DNA from: Phaeodactylibacter sp. | GTDB lineage: Bacteria > Bacteroidota > Bacteroidia > Chitinophagales > Saprospiraceae | Length of the DNA: 57,931 bases | Reading direction: 5' to 3' | Assembly: GCA_024102975.1 (NCBI GenBank) | Contig: JAGFJD010000319.1 | Coordinates: 1-57,931, forward strand | In this document: one piece after another, positions 8,561 through 16,879 of the stretch | Position numbering within the stretch: the first letter of the stretch is position 1 | Layout: each line of letters opens with the position of its first letter | The notes under the pieces: generated by a model | The model's database searches: none | What the model was told of the DNA's origin: nothing | What the model saw: the letters and a program-made list of their open reading frames with translations, nothing else | Translations under genes and position numbers: made by a program

Positions 8561-8591
8561 CAAAGGTAAAGCTATTTGGACAAATAGACAA
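8561..8591 (-). promoter_or_regulatory. rpmH promoter
   Basis: Minus-strand TTG (8591-8589), 20-nt spacer, TACCTTTG (8568-8561): a perfect match to the Bacteroidota consensus, about 45 nt before the rpmH ATG. It sits between frr and rpmH, so L34 can be made independently of frr. Confidence 0.75.
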
Positions 8592-8626
8592 ATATCCCGT
8601 CCAATGTTTGGCAAAAAATAGCAGCC

Positions 8627-9190
8627 TTAGATGGTCATGATGTCTTTCTCCTTTGTTTCGATGAGCTTGTCGATCTTTTCTACGAATTCTTTAGTTAATT
8701 TTTCGACTTCTTCTTCCTTGCGTTTTCCCGCATCTTCGGGAAAACCGGACTTTACGGCCTTTTTGATCTGGTCCATCGCTTCCCGGCGGGCGCTGCGGAT
8801 GCCGACCTTAGTGTCCTCTCCAATACTTTTGGACTTCTTCACCAGCTCCTTCCGGCGTTCCTCGGTGAGTGGCGGAATGTTAATGATCACGATTTCTCCG
8901 TTATTCTGCGGAGTAACCCCCAGGTTGGCCTCAAAGATCGCTTTCTCGATGGGGGCGAGCATATTCTTTTCCCAGGGCTGAATGGTAATGGTGCGGGAAT
9001 CGGAAGTGCTCACATTAGCTACCTGATTGAGGGGAGTAGGCGATCCGTAGTAAGGCACGATGATGCCGCTTAGCATATTGGGGGAAGCTTTCCCGGCGCG
9101 GATGGTTGCCAGCTCTTTCTGGAGGTGTTCTATGGAAGCCTCCATGGATATTTGGGCTATCTCTATGTATTCGTCTATGTCTTCTTGCAT
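8627..9190 (-). CDS. frr: Ribosome recycling factor
   Basis: 187 residues, full length for RRF, which with EF-G splits post-termination ribosomes. Diagnostic blocks: LATIRAGKASPNML near residue 27, YYGSPTPLNQVAN near 47, TITIQPWEKNMLAPIEKAI near 68, IIINIPPLTEERRKELVK-like near 104 and the C-terminal coiled-coil (RKEEEVEKLTKEFVEKIDKL). It has its own promoter at 9246-9276. The usual partner pyrH is not adjacent. Confidence 0.97.
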   Translation of the reverse strand: MQEDIDEYIEIAQISMEASIEHLQKELATIRAGKASPNMLSGIIVPYYGSPTPLNQVANVSTSDSRTITIQPWEKNMLAPIEKAIFEANLGVTPQNNGEIVIINIPPLTEERRKELVKKSKSIGEDTKVGIRSARREAMDQIKKAVKSGFPEDAGKRKEEEVEKLTKEFVEKIDKLIETKEKDIMTI

Positions 9191-9245
9191 GATAACTACT
9201 TGTTTTTTCTTTTAAAATTGCCCGCAGGTAACCGCTAAAAGCACC

Positions 9246-9276
9246 CAAAAATAAGCCAAAAGCCCCCTTTTTCAAA
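9246..9276 (-). promoter_or_regulatory. frr promoter
   Basis: Minus-strand TTTG (9276-9273), 19-nt spacer, TATTTTTG (9253-9246), placing the transcript start about 50 nt upstream of the frr ATG. Confidence 0.7.
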
Positions 9277-9337
9277 GAAAAAAGCGAGCGTTTGGCATTT
9301 TTATGGCATTTACGCCGCCGGCAAAGCTTCGGGAAGC

Positions 9338-10024
9338 TTACCGGGAACGGTTGTACTGCATTATCAAATACAAGACCATGACGAGGGCGGAGAGCGCAGC
9401 GGCGACATAAGTCATGGCCGCCCACCACAGCGCGTCTTTGGCGCCGTCGTATTCCTGCCCGCGGGCTACGCCGCTGTTGTCGAGCCATACCAGCGCCCGC
9501 CGGCTGGCGTCGAATTCCACCGGAAGGGTAATGAAGCTGAACAGGGTAGTCACGGCAAAGGCGATGATCGTGATCAGCATGAGCGAAGGCATGGTCGACA
9601 ACGTCATGAAGGCGATGATCAGCAACCACTGCTGCGCCATGGCAGAAAGGTTGACGATAGGCACCAGAGCCGAGCGCATTTTTAGCGGGGCGTAAGCCTC
9701 CGCGTGCTGAACGGCATGCCCGCATTCGTGAGCAGCGACGGCTGCCGCCGCAATGTTCCTTCCCCGGAAGACGCCCTCACTGAGGCTGACCGTCCTGGTG
9801 GCAGGGTTGTAGTGGTCGGTCAGGAAACCCTGCCCTTCGACTACTTTGACGTCCGAAATGCCGAAATGCCGAAGCATCTGTTCGGCAACTTCCTTCCCCG
9901 ACAGGCCCGAGCGGATCGGCACATTGCTGTATTTGTTGAACTTGCTCTTTAATCTCTGGCTGATCACCATGCCGACAACCGAAAGAATGCCGCCAATGAT
10001 GAAGTATCCATAATATGCTCCCAT
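9338..10024 (-). CDS. Membrane zinc metallopeptidase, YugP-like
   Basis: 228 residues of the Zn_peptidase_2 (YugP) family. An N-terminal membrane helix (GYFIIGGILSVVGMVIS), the zinc-binding catalytic motif HECGHAVQHAEAY with HECGH at about 99-103, and the conserved DHYNPATRTVSLSEGVF segment before it. Two further membrane helices (about 130-165) and one at the C-terminus (205-222) follow. The third metal ligand is likely the acidic residue in EFDASRRAL. Substrates are not known for this family. The gene begins just downstream (in transcription sense) of the repeat array. Confidence 0.88.
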   Translation of the reverse strand: MGAYYGYFIIGGILSVVGMVISQRLKSKFNKYSNVPIRSGLSGKEVAEQMLRHFGISDVKVVEGQGFLTDHYNPATRTVSLSEGVFRGRNIAAAAVAAHECGHAVQHAEAYAPLKMRSALVPIVNLSAMAQQWLLIIAFMTLSTMPSLMLITIIAFAVTTLFSFITLPVEFDASRRALVWLDNSGVARGQEYDGAKDALWWAAMTYVAAALSALVMVLYLIMQYNRSR

Positions 10025-10084
10025 GATGGTTTGCGGTTAGTTTTTTAATCCAATCGTTAAGACGCAAAAATGTAAAAAAGATAA

Positions 10085-10600
10085 CATCCTGTTCATCCTG
10101 TATCCCTGCCTGCTTTCCCAGGCCAGGACCGCCAAATCCTGCCCATCCTGCCCATCCTGTTCATCCTGTCAATCCTGTCTATAAAACGCGCCGCCTGAAG
10201 GCAGCACGTCCGGAAATCCTGTTCATCCTGTCAATCCTGTCTATAAAACGCGCCGCCTGAAGGCCGCACGTCCGGAAATCCTGTACATCCTGTTCATCCT
10301 GTTAATCCTGTCTATAACACGCGACGCCTGAAGGTAGCACATACGGCAACCCCGTTCATCCTGTTCATCCTGTCAATCCTGTCTATACATCGCGCCGCCT
10401 GAAGGCAGCACGTCCGGAAATCCTGCCCATCCTGTTCATCCTGTCAATCCTGTCTATAAAACGCGCCGCCTGAAGGCAGCACGTCCGGAAATCCTGTTCA
10501 TCCTGTTCATCCTGTCAATCCTGTCTATAAAACGCGCCGCCTGAAGGCAGCACGTCCGGAAATCCTGTTCATCCTGTCTGCTTTCCTGGCCCAGCCGCCC
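10085..10600. repeat. Six-copy 62/71-bp tandem array built on ATCCTGTTC words
   Basis: A core of about 33 bp, beginning ATAAAACGCGCCGCCTGAAG and containing the small hairpin GCCTGAAGGC, starts at 10181, 10243, 10314, 10385, 10456 and 10527: periods 62, 71, 71, 71, 71. Between cores are runs of the 9-nt word (ATCCTGTTC / ATCCTGTCA). The 62-bp unit is short by exactly one word. Word runs also flank the array from about 10085 and run up to the serS stop codon. The fourth core (10314) is the most diverged. Confidence 0.9.
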
Positions 10601-10607
10601 CTGCTAT

Positions 10608-11885
10608 TCAGCTCAACAGGCCAAATCCTGTATAATCCTGTAAAGCTTTTGGAATAACAATCCCTTCAGGAGTTTGGTTGTTTTCCAGCAGGGCGGCGAC
10701 GATGCGCGCCAGGGCCAGGGCACTGCCGTTGAGGGTATGCGCCAGGCGGGTGGATTTCCCGTCCCGGAAACGGAGCTTCATACGGTTGCTCTGGTAAGTT
10801 TCAAAGTTGGACACCGAGCTGACTTCCAGCCAGCGTTGCTGGGCGGCGGAATATACTTCAAAGTCGAAAGTCAGCGCGGAAGTGAAGCCCAGGTCTCCGC
10901 CGCACAGGCGCAGGATGCGGAAGGGCAGTTCCAGCTTTTGCAGCACCCCTTCCACATGGGCCAGCATTTCATGGAGGGTATCGTAAGATTTATCAGGATG
11001 CTGGAATTGCACGATCTCGACCTTGTCGAACTGGTGGACCCGGTTGAGCCCGCGGACGTGCGCGCCATAGGAGCCGGCTTCCCGCCGGAAGCAGGGCGTA
11101 TAGCCCGTCAGCTTGATCGGGAAGTCTTTTTCGTCGAGAATGACATCCCGGTAGATATTGGTCAGCGGCACCTCCGCTGTGGGGATGAGGTAGAGGTTGT
11201 CCCGTTCTACGTAGTACATCTGCCCTTCTTTGTCCGGCAACTGGCCGGTAGCGCGGGCGGTATCTTCATTGACCAGCAGAGGGGGGATGATCTCTTCGTA
11301 ACCCGCCTTCACCGCCTCGTCGAGAAAAAAAGCGATGAGGGCGCGTTGCAGGCGGGCGCCTTTGCCGCGATAGAGCGGGAAGCCCGAGCCGGTAATCTTG
11401 GTCCCGAGGTCGAGGTCAAAAATGTTGTATTTCTGCGCCAGTTCCCAGTGGGGCAGGGCGCCTTCCGGGAGCTTCGGCAGTTCGCCCGGCCAGGGCCTGA
11501 ACACTTCATTGTCCTCCTCGGTGCTGCCGGCTGGCACGGATTCGTGGGGGATGTTGGGTACTTTGTACAACAGCTCCGCCAGGCTTTCCTGAGTGGATCT
11601 GAGTTTTTCTTCCAGTTCCGAGGCGCGCTCTTTCAGGCTGGCCACCCGCTCCCGCTTGCTTTCCGCTTCCTCTTTTTTGCCTTGTTTAAACAGGCTGCCG
11701 ATCTCTTTGGACAGCTGGTTCCGCTCGGCCAGGAGGCTGTCGAGTTCCGTCTGGGTGTCCTTGCGGGTATCGTCAAGCTGAATGATCTGTTCGATAATGC
11801 CGAGTTCTTTTTCCGCAAAGTTGCGGGTCTTCAGCCCCTGGAGAACGCGTTCCTTGTTCGCCCGGATGTAGTGGAGTTCAAGCAT
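10608..11885 (-). CDS. serS: Seryl-tRNA synthetase
   Basis: 425 residues; class II synthetase charging tRNA-Ser and tRNA-Sec. The N-terminal antiparallel coiled-coil arm is at about 25-105 (ERNQLSKEIGSLFKQGKKEE). Class II motifs are present: motif 2 in GYTPCFRREAGSYGAHVRG, and motif 3 in LNGSALALARIVAALLEN. The start MLELHYIRANKERVLQGL is standard. The last residues (LQDYTGFGLLS) are encoded by ACAGGAT-type words that continue directly into the downstream repeat array. The promoter is probably the TATCTTTG box at 11974-11967, back-to-back with the rho promoter. Confidence 0.97.
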   Translation of the reverse strand: MLELHYIRANKERVLQGLKTRNFAEKELGIIEQIIQLDDTRKDTQTELDSLLAERNQLSKEIGSLFKQGKKEEAESKRERVASLKERASELEEKLRSTQESLAELLYKVPNIPHESVPAGSTEEDNEVFRPWPGELPKLPEGALPHWELAQKYNIFDLDLGTKITGSGFPLYRGKGARLQRALIAFFLDEAVKAGYEEIIPPLLVNEDTARATGQLPDKEGQMYYVERDNLYLIPTAEVPLTNIYRDVILDEKDFPIKLTGYTPCFRREAGSYGAHVRGLNRVHQFDKVEIVQFQHPDKSYDTLHEMLAHVEGVLQKLELPFRILRLCGGDLGFTSALTFDFEVYSAAQQRWLEVSSVSNFETYQSNRMKLRFRDGKSTRLAHTLNGSALALARIVAALLENNQTPEGIVIPKALQDYTGFGLLS

Positions 11886-11977
11886 AATGCGGTGTCGGTT
11901 ACAGTTTGGTTCATTAAAAAAGCTGGGGAATTGAACTTTTGAGAAAAGTTTTGGTTACTTTTTTTGCAAAGATACTA

Positions 11978-12006
11978 TTTGGATTTAAAAATTAAATGTA
12001 TTTTTG
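11978..12006 (+). promoter_or_regulatory. rho promoter, overlapping divergent serS promoter
   Basis: TTTG (11978-11981), 17-nt spacer and TATTTTTG (11999-12006) fit the Bacteroidota consensus on the plus strand. A minus-strand TATCTTTG (11974-11967) lies four bases away and suits serS, although its -33 is poor. The start codon of rho is about 250 nt downstream, implying a long leader. Confidence 0.55.
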
Positions 12007-12011
12007 TAGCG

Positions 12012-12264
12012 ACGAAAGCGTAATGGCACACCATAACGTCTTAACGCCTTATAGCATTTCTTGAGGTGTTTTCACGCTCTATCCTGCTATTTCCCACTTT
12101 GATCAAGAAGGGTTGTTAGGCCACAAGAGGAAAAGTTCTGGAGGTATTTCAATGGTTTGTGAATTCACAAATCCCCGCGTTTTTCCCGCAATATTCTCTG
12201 ACATCAATTTCATTTTTTTCACAAGAACAAGATTCTTACTAAAAAACATACAAGCAAGTATATT
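12012..12264 (+). promoter_or_regulatory. Long rho 5' leader with perfect 16-bp palindrome
   Basis: About 250 nt of untranslated leader. It includes a perfect palindrome TTTGTGAATTCACAAA (12156-12171), a smaller AAGAA...TTCTT repeat near 12223, and a possible 13-codon mini-ORF (12023-12064). rho is autoregulated through its leader in enterobacteria, so a similar role is plausible here but unproven. Confidence 0.45.
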
Positions 12265-13932
12265 ATGTTAGATATATCACAGTTGAACTACATGCTTGTG
12301 CCCGAGCTAAGAGAATTAGCTGAGCAAATCGGGCTTAAAGGCTACAAAAGGCTGAACAAACAGGAACTCATCTACAAGATCCTGGATCACCAGGCTGACG
12401 GTGGCGATGCCGACAAGGAAGATGGCGATGACGGCAATGACGACTCCCCCAACGGCAAACAGGCAAATTCGCGCTCCCAACGCCGCGCTCCTTCCGAAAA
12501 AGCCGATGCTTCATCCGAACCGGATGAGGAGGAGGCCGAGGAAGAGGATGACGACGGGCATGACGATAGCCGCAGCCACTCCCGCCGGAGAGTGCGCCGG
12601 GTGGTAAAGGTCGAAGAAGACGCGCCTTCCGCCCGGAAAAGCGACGACAAAGACAGCCGGGACTATTACGAGGAAGAAGAAGACGACGACGACAGGCGCA
12701 GGCGCCATTCCCGGGGCAATGAAGCCCCCCCCCGGGAAATGGACGGGGATAACCGCGGGCGCAGGCCCCATTCCCGGAAGCGGGAAGAAGAAGAAACCTT
12801 CGACATCGAACTCGACGGCATTATCGAAGGCGAAGGCATCCTGGAAATGATGCCCGACGGGTACGGTTTCCTGCGGTCTTCCGACTATAACTACCTGACT
12901 TCGCCGGACGACATCTACGTCTCGCCCTCGCAGATCAAACTCTTCGGCCTGCGTACCGGAGATACGGTCCGCGGCGCTATCCGCCCGCCCAAGGACGGGG
13001 AGAAGTACTTCGCCCTGCTGCGCGTCTCCAAGATCAATGGCCTGGATCCTCAGGACATCCGCGACCGGGTGCCCTTCGACTACCTGACGCCATTGTTCCC
13101 TCACGAAAAATTCAAGCTGACAAATTCCCCGACTGGTAAGGACATCGGCACCCGCATGATCGATCTGTTCACCCCTATCGGAAAAGGCCAGCGCGGCCTG
13201 ATCGTGGCGCAGCCCAAGACGGGTAAAACCTTCCTGCTCAAAGATATCGCCAATGCGATTGCGAAGAACCACCCGGAGTGCTACCTGATCGTCCTGCTGA
13301 TCGATGAACGCCCCGAGGAAGTCACCGATATGAAGCGCAGCGTAAACGCCGAGGTGGTCGCATCGACCTTCGACGAACCTGCTGACAACCATGTTCGTGT
13401 AGCGGGTATCGTGCTGGAAAAGGCCAAACGCCTCGTGGAGAGCGGGCATGACGTAGCTATCCTGCTGGACTCCATCACCCGCCTGGCACGGGCCTACAAC
13501 ACCGTTGCGCCGGCCAGCGGCAAGGTGCTCTCCGGCGGCGTGGAAGCCAACGCCCTCCATAAGCCCAAAAAATTCTTCGGCGCTGCCCGCAACATTGAAG
13601 ACGGCGGCTCTCTGACCATCCTGGCTACCGCCCTGATCGATACGGGATCCAAAATGGATGGCGTGATCTTCGAAGAATTCAAAGGTACCGGCAATATGGA
13701 ATTGCAACTGGACCGCAACCTGTCCAACAAGCGGATGTTCCCGGCCATCGACCTCACCCGGTCGAGCACCCGCCGCGAAGACCTGCTGCTGGACAAGGAT
13801 ACGCTTCAGCGCATGTTCATCCTGCGCAACCACCTGGCGGACATGAAGCCCGACGAGGCCTTCGAGTTCCTGCGCAAACACATGGTGGGAACAGTAAGCA
13901 ACGAAGAGTTCCTCACCTCCATGAACGGCTAA
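12265..13932 (+). CDS. rho: Transcription termination factor Rho
   Basis: 555 residues, longer than the roughly 420 of E. coli Rho because of a low-complexity acidic/arginine-rich insert at about 45-175, common in Bacteroidota. The N-terminal Rho_N helix bundle ([20 protein letters not shown]) precedes it. The RNA-binding cold-shock-like domain follows ([20 protein letters not shown]). Then comes the hexameric ATPase: Walker [20 protein letters not shown] near 320, Walker [14 protein letters not shown], and the Q-loop/R-loop region ([20 protein letters not shown]). Full length and intact. A bidirectional terminator follows. Confidence 0.97.
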   Translation: MLDISQLNYMLVPELRELAEQIGLKGYKRLNKQELIYKILDHQADGGDADKEDGDDGNDDSPNGKQANSRSQRRAPSEKADASSEPDEEEAEEEDDDGHDDSRSHSRRRVRRVVKVEEDAPSARKSDDKDSRDYYEEEEDDDDRRRRHSRGNEAPPREMDGDNRGRRPHSRKREEEETFDIELDGIIEGEGILEMMPDGYGFLRSSDYNYLTSPDDIYVSPSQIKLFGLRTGDTVRGAIRPPKDGEKYFALLRVSKINGLDPQDIRDRVPFDYLTPLFPHEKFKLTNSPTGKDIGTRMIDLFTPIGKGQRGLIVAQPKTGKTFLLKDIANAIAKNHPECYLIVLLIDERPEEVTDMKRSVNAEVVASTFDEPADNHVRVAGIVLEKAKRLVESGHDVAILLDSITRLARAYNTVAPASGKVLSGGVEANALHKPKKFFGAARNIEDGGSLTILATALIDTGSKMDGVIFEEFKGTGNMELQLDRNLSNKRMFPAIDLTRSSTRREDLLLDKDTLQRMFILRNHLADMKPDEAFEFLRKHMVGTVSNEEFLTSMNG

Positions 13933-13950
13933 GCCGTAGTTCTTTTACAT

Positions 13951-13996
13951 AGAAAAAGCCCTCCTCTTCGGGTGATCCGGGGGGAGGGCTTTTTCT
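13951..13996. terminator. Bidirectional terminator between rho and the MscS gene
   Basis: A perfect 14-bp stem (AGAAAAAGCCCTCC with GGAGGGCTTTTTCT) closes a loop of about 18 nt. Poly-A on one side and poly-T on the other make it functional in both directions for the convergent genes. Confidence 0.9.
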
Positions 13997-14095
13997 TTGC
14001 ACGGGCCTGCCGATGGTTTCATGGGTTCCTGGCTGATTTGTTCCATAATTTGGGCCGCCCTGCCGGCATTCCCTCCCCTTCGCACACCGTATCTT

Positions 14096-15760
14096 TTAGC
14101 CCTGCCTGCCGGATTCCGGCAAATTGCCATCGCTGACCCTGGCCCGGTATCCGGACAGAAAACCCTCCAGCCTTTGATCCATAGCCCCGGCCTCAGTTTT
14201 GTAGTGAGGCGTGGTGGCCGTTGTGCCGGGAAATTCTTCGATATGCATCGTCTGCGTGGGGAATGCGAAGCGAACGCCGAGGCTGTGCGCCAGGTCGATG
14301 ACGCCCAGCAGCACTTCGTGGCGGGCCTTTAACTCGCCGGACCAGGTGGGCGTTTCAAAAAAGATGTAGAACAATATATCCAGGGAACTGCCGCTCATCT
14401 CGTTGAGGTGAATTTCGAAATAGTCTTTCCGGGTATGCGGGTGTGCGGCGACGATCCCCCGAAGCCCTTCCACAAACTTGTCGATCAGGGCAGTGGGGGT
14501 ATCATAAGTAATCGAAATCTTGGTGTTGAAACGGCGATAGGCCCGCAGGCCGTAATTATTGACCACCATATCCGCCAGCTTTCCGTTGGGCACGTAGACC
14601 AGCGAATTGGCAAAGGTGCGCACCCGGGTAGAGCGGAACCCTACCTCTTCAACCGTACCGTCAACACCGGAAAAATTGATCCAGTCGCCGATCTGAAAGG
14701 GCTTGTCCATGAATATGGTCAATGAGCCGAACAGGTTCTTCAGCGTATCCTGCGCCGCCAGGGCGATGGCCAGCCCTCCGATGGAGATTCCGGCGACCAG
14801 CGTCGTGATATCCACCTGCAATACCCGGAGGGCCTGGATCACCCCTCCCGCCAGCAGGATGAACTGGATGCTGCGCTTCAACATCGGCAGCAGCTGGTCG
14901 TCCATCTTGCTTTCCGTCTGCTGGGTGAACCGGCCGGCGTAGAAGAGGAATACGTCCAGTATCCGCAAAAGGATATAAACGACCAGCGCAACCAACAGGA
15001 TTCGAATGACGACGATAGCGAAACTGGCGGATTCGATGGGCAGTTGCAGGACCGGCAGGAAAGCCTTTATCAGGCGGAGCACGATGTAAACGCTGGCGGC
15101 GCGGGCAATTTTTGCCACCAGCTCCGGCGAGGCGCGCTGCGCATGAGCGCGGCGGCGGGTGAAGCGCCGCACCAACGGGAGGAGCAGCCGGCTCAGCGCC
15201 AGGTGCAGGAGGATGGCCAGCAACAGGATGGCCAGCAAACCGATATACTGCCAGAGTGCCATGCCCAGCACTTCCTGCTGGCCGAACTGAGGCAGCAGGT
15301 TCAACAGCAAGTCTGCGCCGAAGGGATAAACATCCTTATGCAGTTCGGGGATGAGCTGAACCGTTTCTTCCGAATAATACCAGCGGCCGCCGGTTTTTTC
15401 GAGATATACTTCCGGAAGTTCCGTCGGGAAAAGGGTATAGACATAACGGTTGGCGATGCTGTCTTCCAGGTAGTTGGGGTCTTGTGGCAACCGGTTCAGG
15501 ATGACTTTCAGCCCTTTGCCATCCAGTACCTGCTTGAGCTGAATGGCCAGCCGGACAGCGCGGGTGCTGTCCTCTACCCCATAAAGGGTACGGGCGGCCA
15601 GTTCCGGGCGGTAGGTTTCCGGTTGCAGGTAGTGGAGGTGGACCAGTACGGTATTAAACGGGTTTTCCAGGGTAACCGGCACTTCCCCTGCCTGTCGCTG
15701 CCCCCACAACCAGGCCGGGAGGCAGAGGAAAAGCAGGAGGGATGTTTTTCTGGCGAGCAT
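14096..15760 (-). CDS. MscS-family mechanosensitive ion channel
   Basis: 554 residues. A signal peptide (LLLFLCLPAWLWGQ) and a periplasmic domain of about 150 residues precede membrane helices at about 168-190, 220-240 and 255-290. The pore helix and beta domain follow in the order typical of MscS: TTLVAGISIGGLAIALAAQD, then LKNLFGSLTIFMDKPFQIGD and VDGTVEEVGFRSTRVRTFAN. It would release solutes on osmotic downshock, or act in signalling as larger MscS paralogues do. It follows the alpha/beta-hydrolase gene on the same strand with a 64-nt gap, probably co-transcribed. Confidence 0.92.
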   Translation of the reverse strand: MLARKTSLLLFLCLPAWLWGQRQAGEVPVTLENPFNTVLVHLHYLQPETYRPELAARTLYGVEDSTRAVRLAIQLKQVLDGKGLKVILNRLPQDPNYLEDSIANRYVYTLFPTELPEVYLEKTGGRWYYSEETVQLIPELHKDVYPFGADLLLNLLPQFGQQEVLGMALWQYIGLLAILLLAILLHLALSRLLLPLVRRFTRRRAHAQRASPELVAKIARAASVYIVLRLIKAFLPVLQLPIESASFAIVVIRILLVALVVYILLRILDVFLFYAGRFTQQTESKMDDQLLPMLKRSIQFILLAGGVIQALRVLQVDITTLVAGISIGGLAIALAAQDTLKNLFGSLTIFMDKPFQIGDWINFSGVDGTVEEVGFRSTRVRTFANSLVYVPNGKLADMVVNNYGLRAYRRFNTKISITYDTPTALIDKFVEGLRGIVAAHPHTRKDYFEIHLNEMSGSSLDILFYIFFETPTWSGELKARHEVLLGVIDLAHSLGVRFAFPTQTMHIEEFPGTTATTPHYKTEAGAMDQRLEGFLSGYRARVSDGNLPESGRQG

Positions 15761-15824
15761 GGCTTTCGAACATTTGGTGGGCTACAAATGTAACCAGCCG
15801 CAGGAAGCTTACCAAACCGGGCTG

Positions 15825-16769
15825 TCAATTCGTGCGCATGAACTCCCGTATGGCCTCATTGACGACGTCAGCCCGTTCGAAATGGACAAAATGGCCCGCC
15901 TTGTCGACCATGAGCAGCCGGGCATTGGGCATTTTTTCGACGCCCTGTTGCCCTATGGTTTCCGTTTTGCCGCCGTTGAGGAAGCGGTTGGGGATCAGGT
16001 TGTCCTGATGGCCGAAGATGGCGATCGCCGGCTGTTTTACGTTGGGCAGCTCGTCAAAGACAGGCTGGTCGACCATGCCTTTTACACATTCGGGAATGAT
16101 GTAACAATAGGCGTCGAAGCCTTCGGCGGAGCGCATGGCGATGCGGTCGGAGATCATGAATTCGGCATCGCCAGGCATATTATAGAAATTCCAGGCAATA
16201 TTCTCCCGGATCTGTTCGACGGTGGTCAGCCTGACGGCAGTTGGCGTCAGCACTTCCCGAAACCACTGACGTTCTCCCTTGTGAAAGGTTTCGAAACCGG
16301 CCGGAGCAACCAGGATGAGGCGCTTTACCAGGCCAGGATAGGCCAATGCGGTGGTTATGGCGATCTGCCCGCCCATGGAATGGCCGGCCAGCGTTGCCTT
16401 TTCAATGCCCAATCCCGTGAGGAATTCTTTGACCACTGTAGCATAATAGGCCATGCTGGCCTCGTATTTTCCCTTGCTGGATTTCCCGTAGCCAGGCAGG
16501 TCTATCGCCAGGCAGCGGTAATCCTCCTTCAACGCCTCGATGTTTTTCTTCCAGGCCGGCGCGTAACTACCCAGCCCGTGGATGAACAGGATTACCTCCT
16601 CTCCCTTTCCCTCGTCGAAGTAGGCTACAGACAACCCATCCGGCAGCTCGGCTTTTTGCACGGGAAAAGGGTAGGGCAATTCATCGAACGTCCGGACTGC
16701 GGGAGCTTGTTTTTGGATGGAACAAGCGGCCAGCACCAGGGCGGCCACTATGGCAAACAGGTTTTTCAT
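15825..16769 (-). CDS. Alpha/beta-hydrolase, lipoprotein
   Basis: 314 residues. An N-terminal signal with lipobox (VLAACS; Cys at about 16) indicates a lipid-anchored protein. The alpha/beta-hydrolase triad can be read: nucleophile Ser in AGHSMGGQIA (about 150), acid in IFGHQDNLIPN, and His in AGHFVHFE near the C-terminus. The oxyanion loop LFIHGLGSYAPAW is present. The closest resemblance is to generic esterases and C-C-bond hydrolases; the substrate cannot be named. First gene of a likely two-gene unit with the MscS channel. Confidence 0.9.
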   Translation of the reverse strand: MKNLFAIVAALVLAACSIQKQAPAVRTFDELPYPFPVQKAELPDGLSVAYFDEGKGEEVILFIHGLGSYAPAWKKNIEALKEDYRCLAIDLPGYGKSSKGKYEASMAYYATVVKEFLTGLGIEKATLAGHSMGGQIAITTALAYPGLVKRLILVAPAGFETFHKGERQWFREVLTPTAVRLTTVEQIRENIAWNFYNMPGDAEFMISDRIAMRSAEGFDAYCYIIPECVKGMVDQPVFDELPNVKQPAIAIFGHQDNLIPNRFLNGGKTETIGQQGVEKMPNARLLMVDKAGHFVHFERADVVNEAIREFMRTN

Positions 16770-16879
16770 GTTTTCTTTCTTATATGAGCATCTTCGGAGA
16801 CGTTAATTTTTCTGCACAAGTCTTTTCGGGACGTGGCGAACTGCGAACACCGAACGGCGGGCCCCATTCAGAGCATGGT

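Noticed and set aside
10181..10560. Regularly spaced 33-bp cores with 29-38 bp between them, superficially like a CRISPR array
   Set aside because: The intervals between cores are themselves near-identical word repeats rather than unique spacers, and there are no cas genes.
12511..13881. 456-codon open frame on the minus strand inside rho
   Set aside because: It is an antisense shadow caused by GC-rich codon usage; the plus-strand Rho protein is unambiguous.
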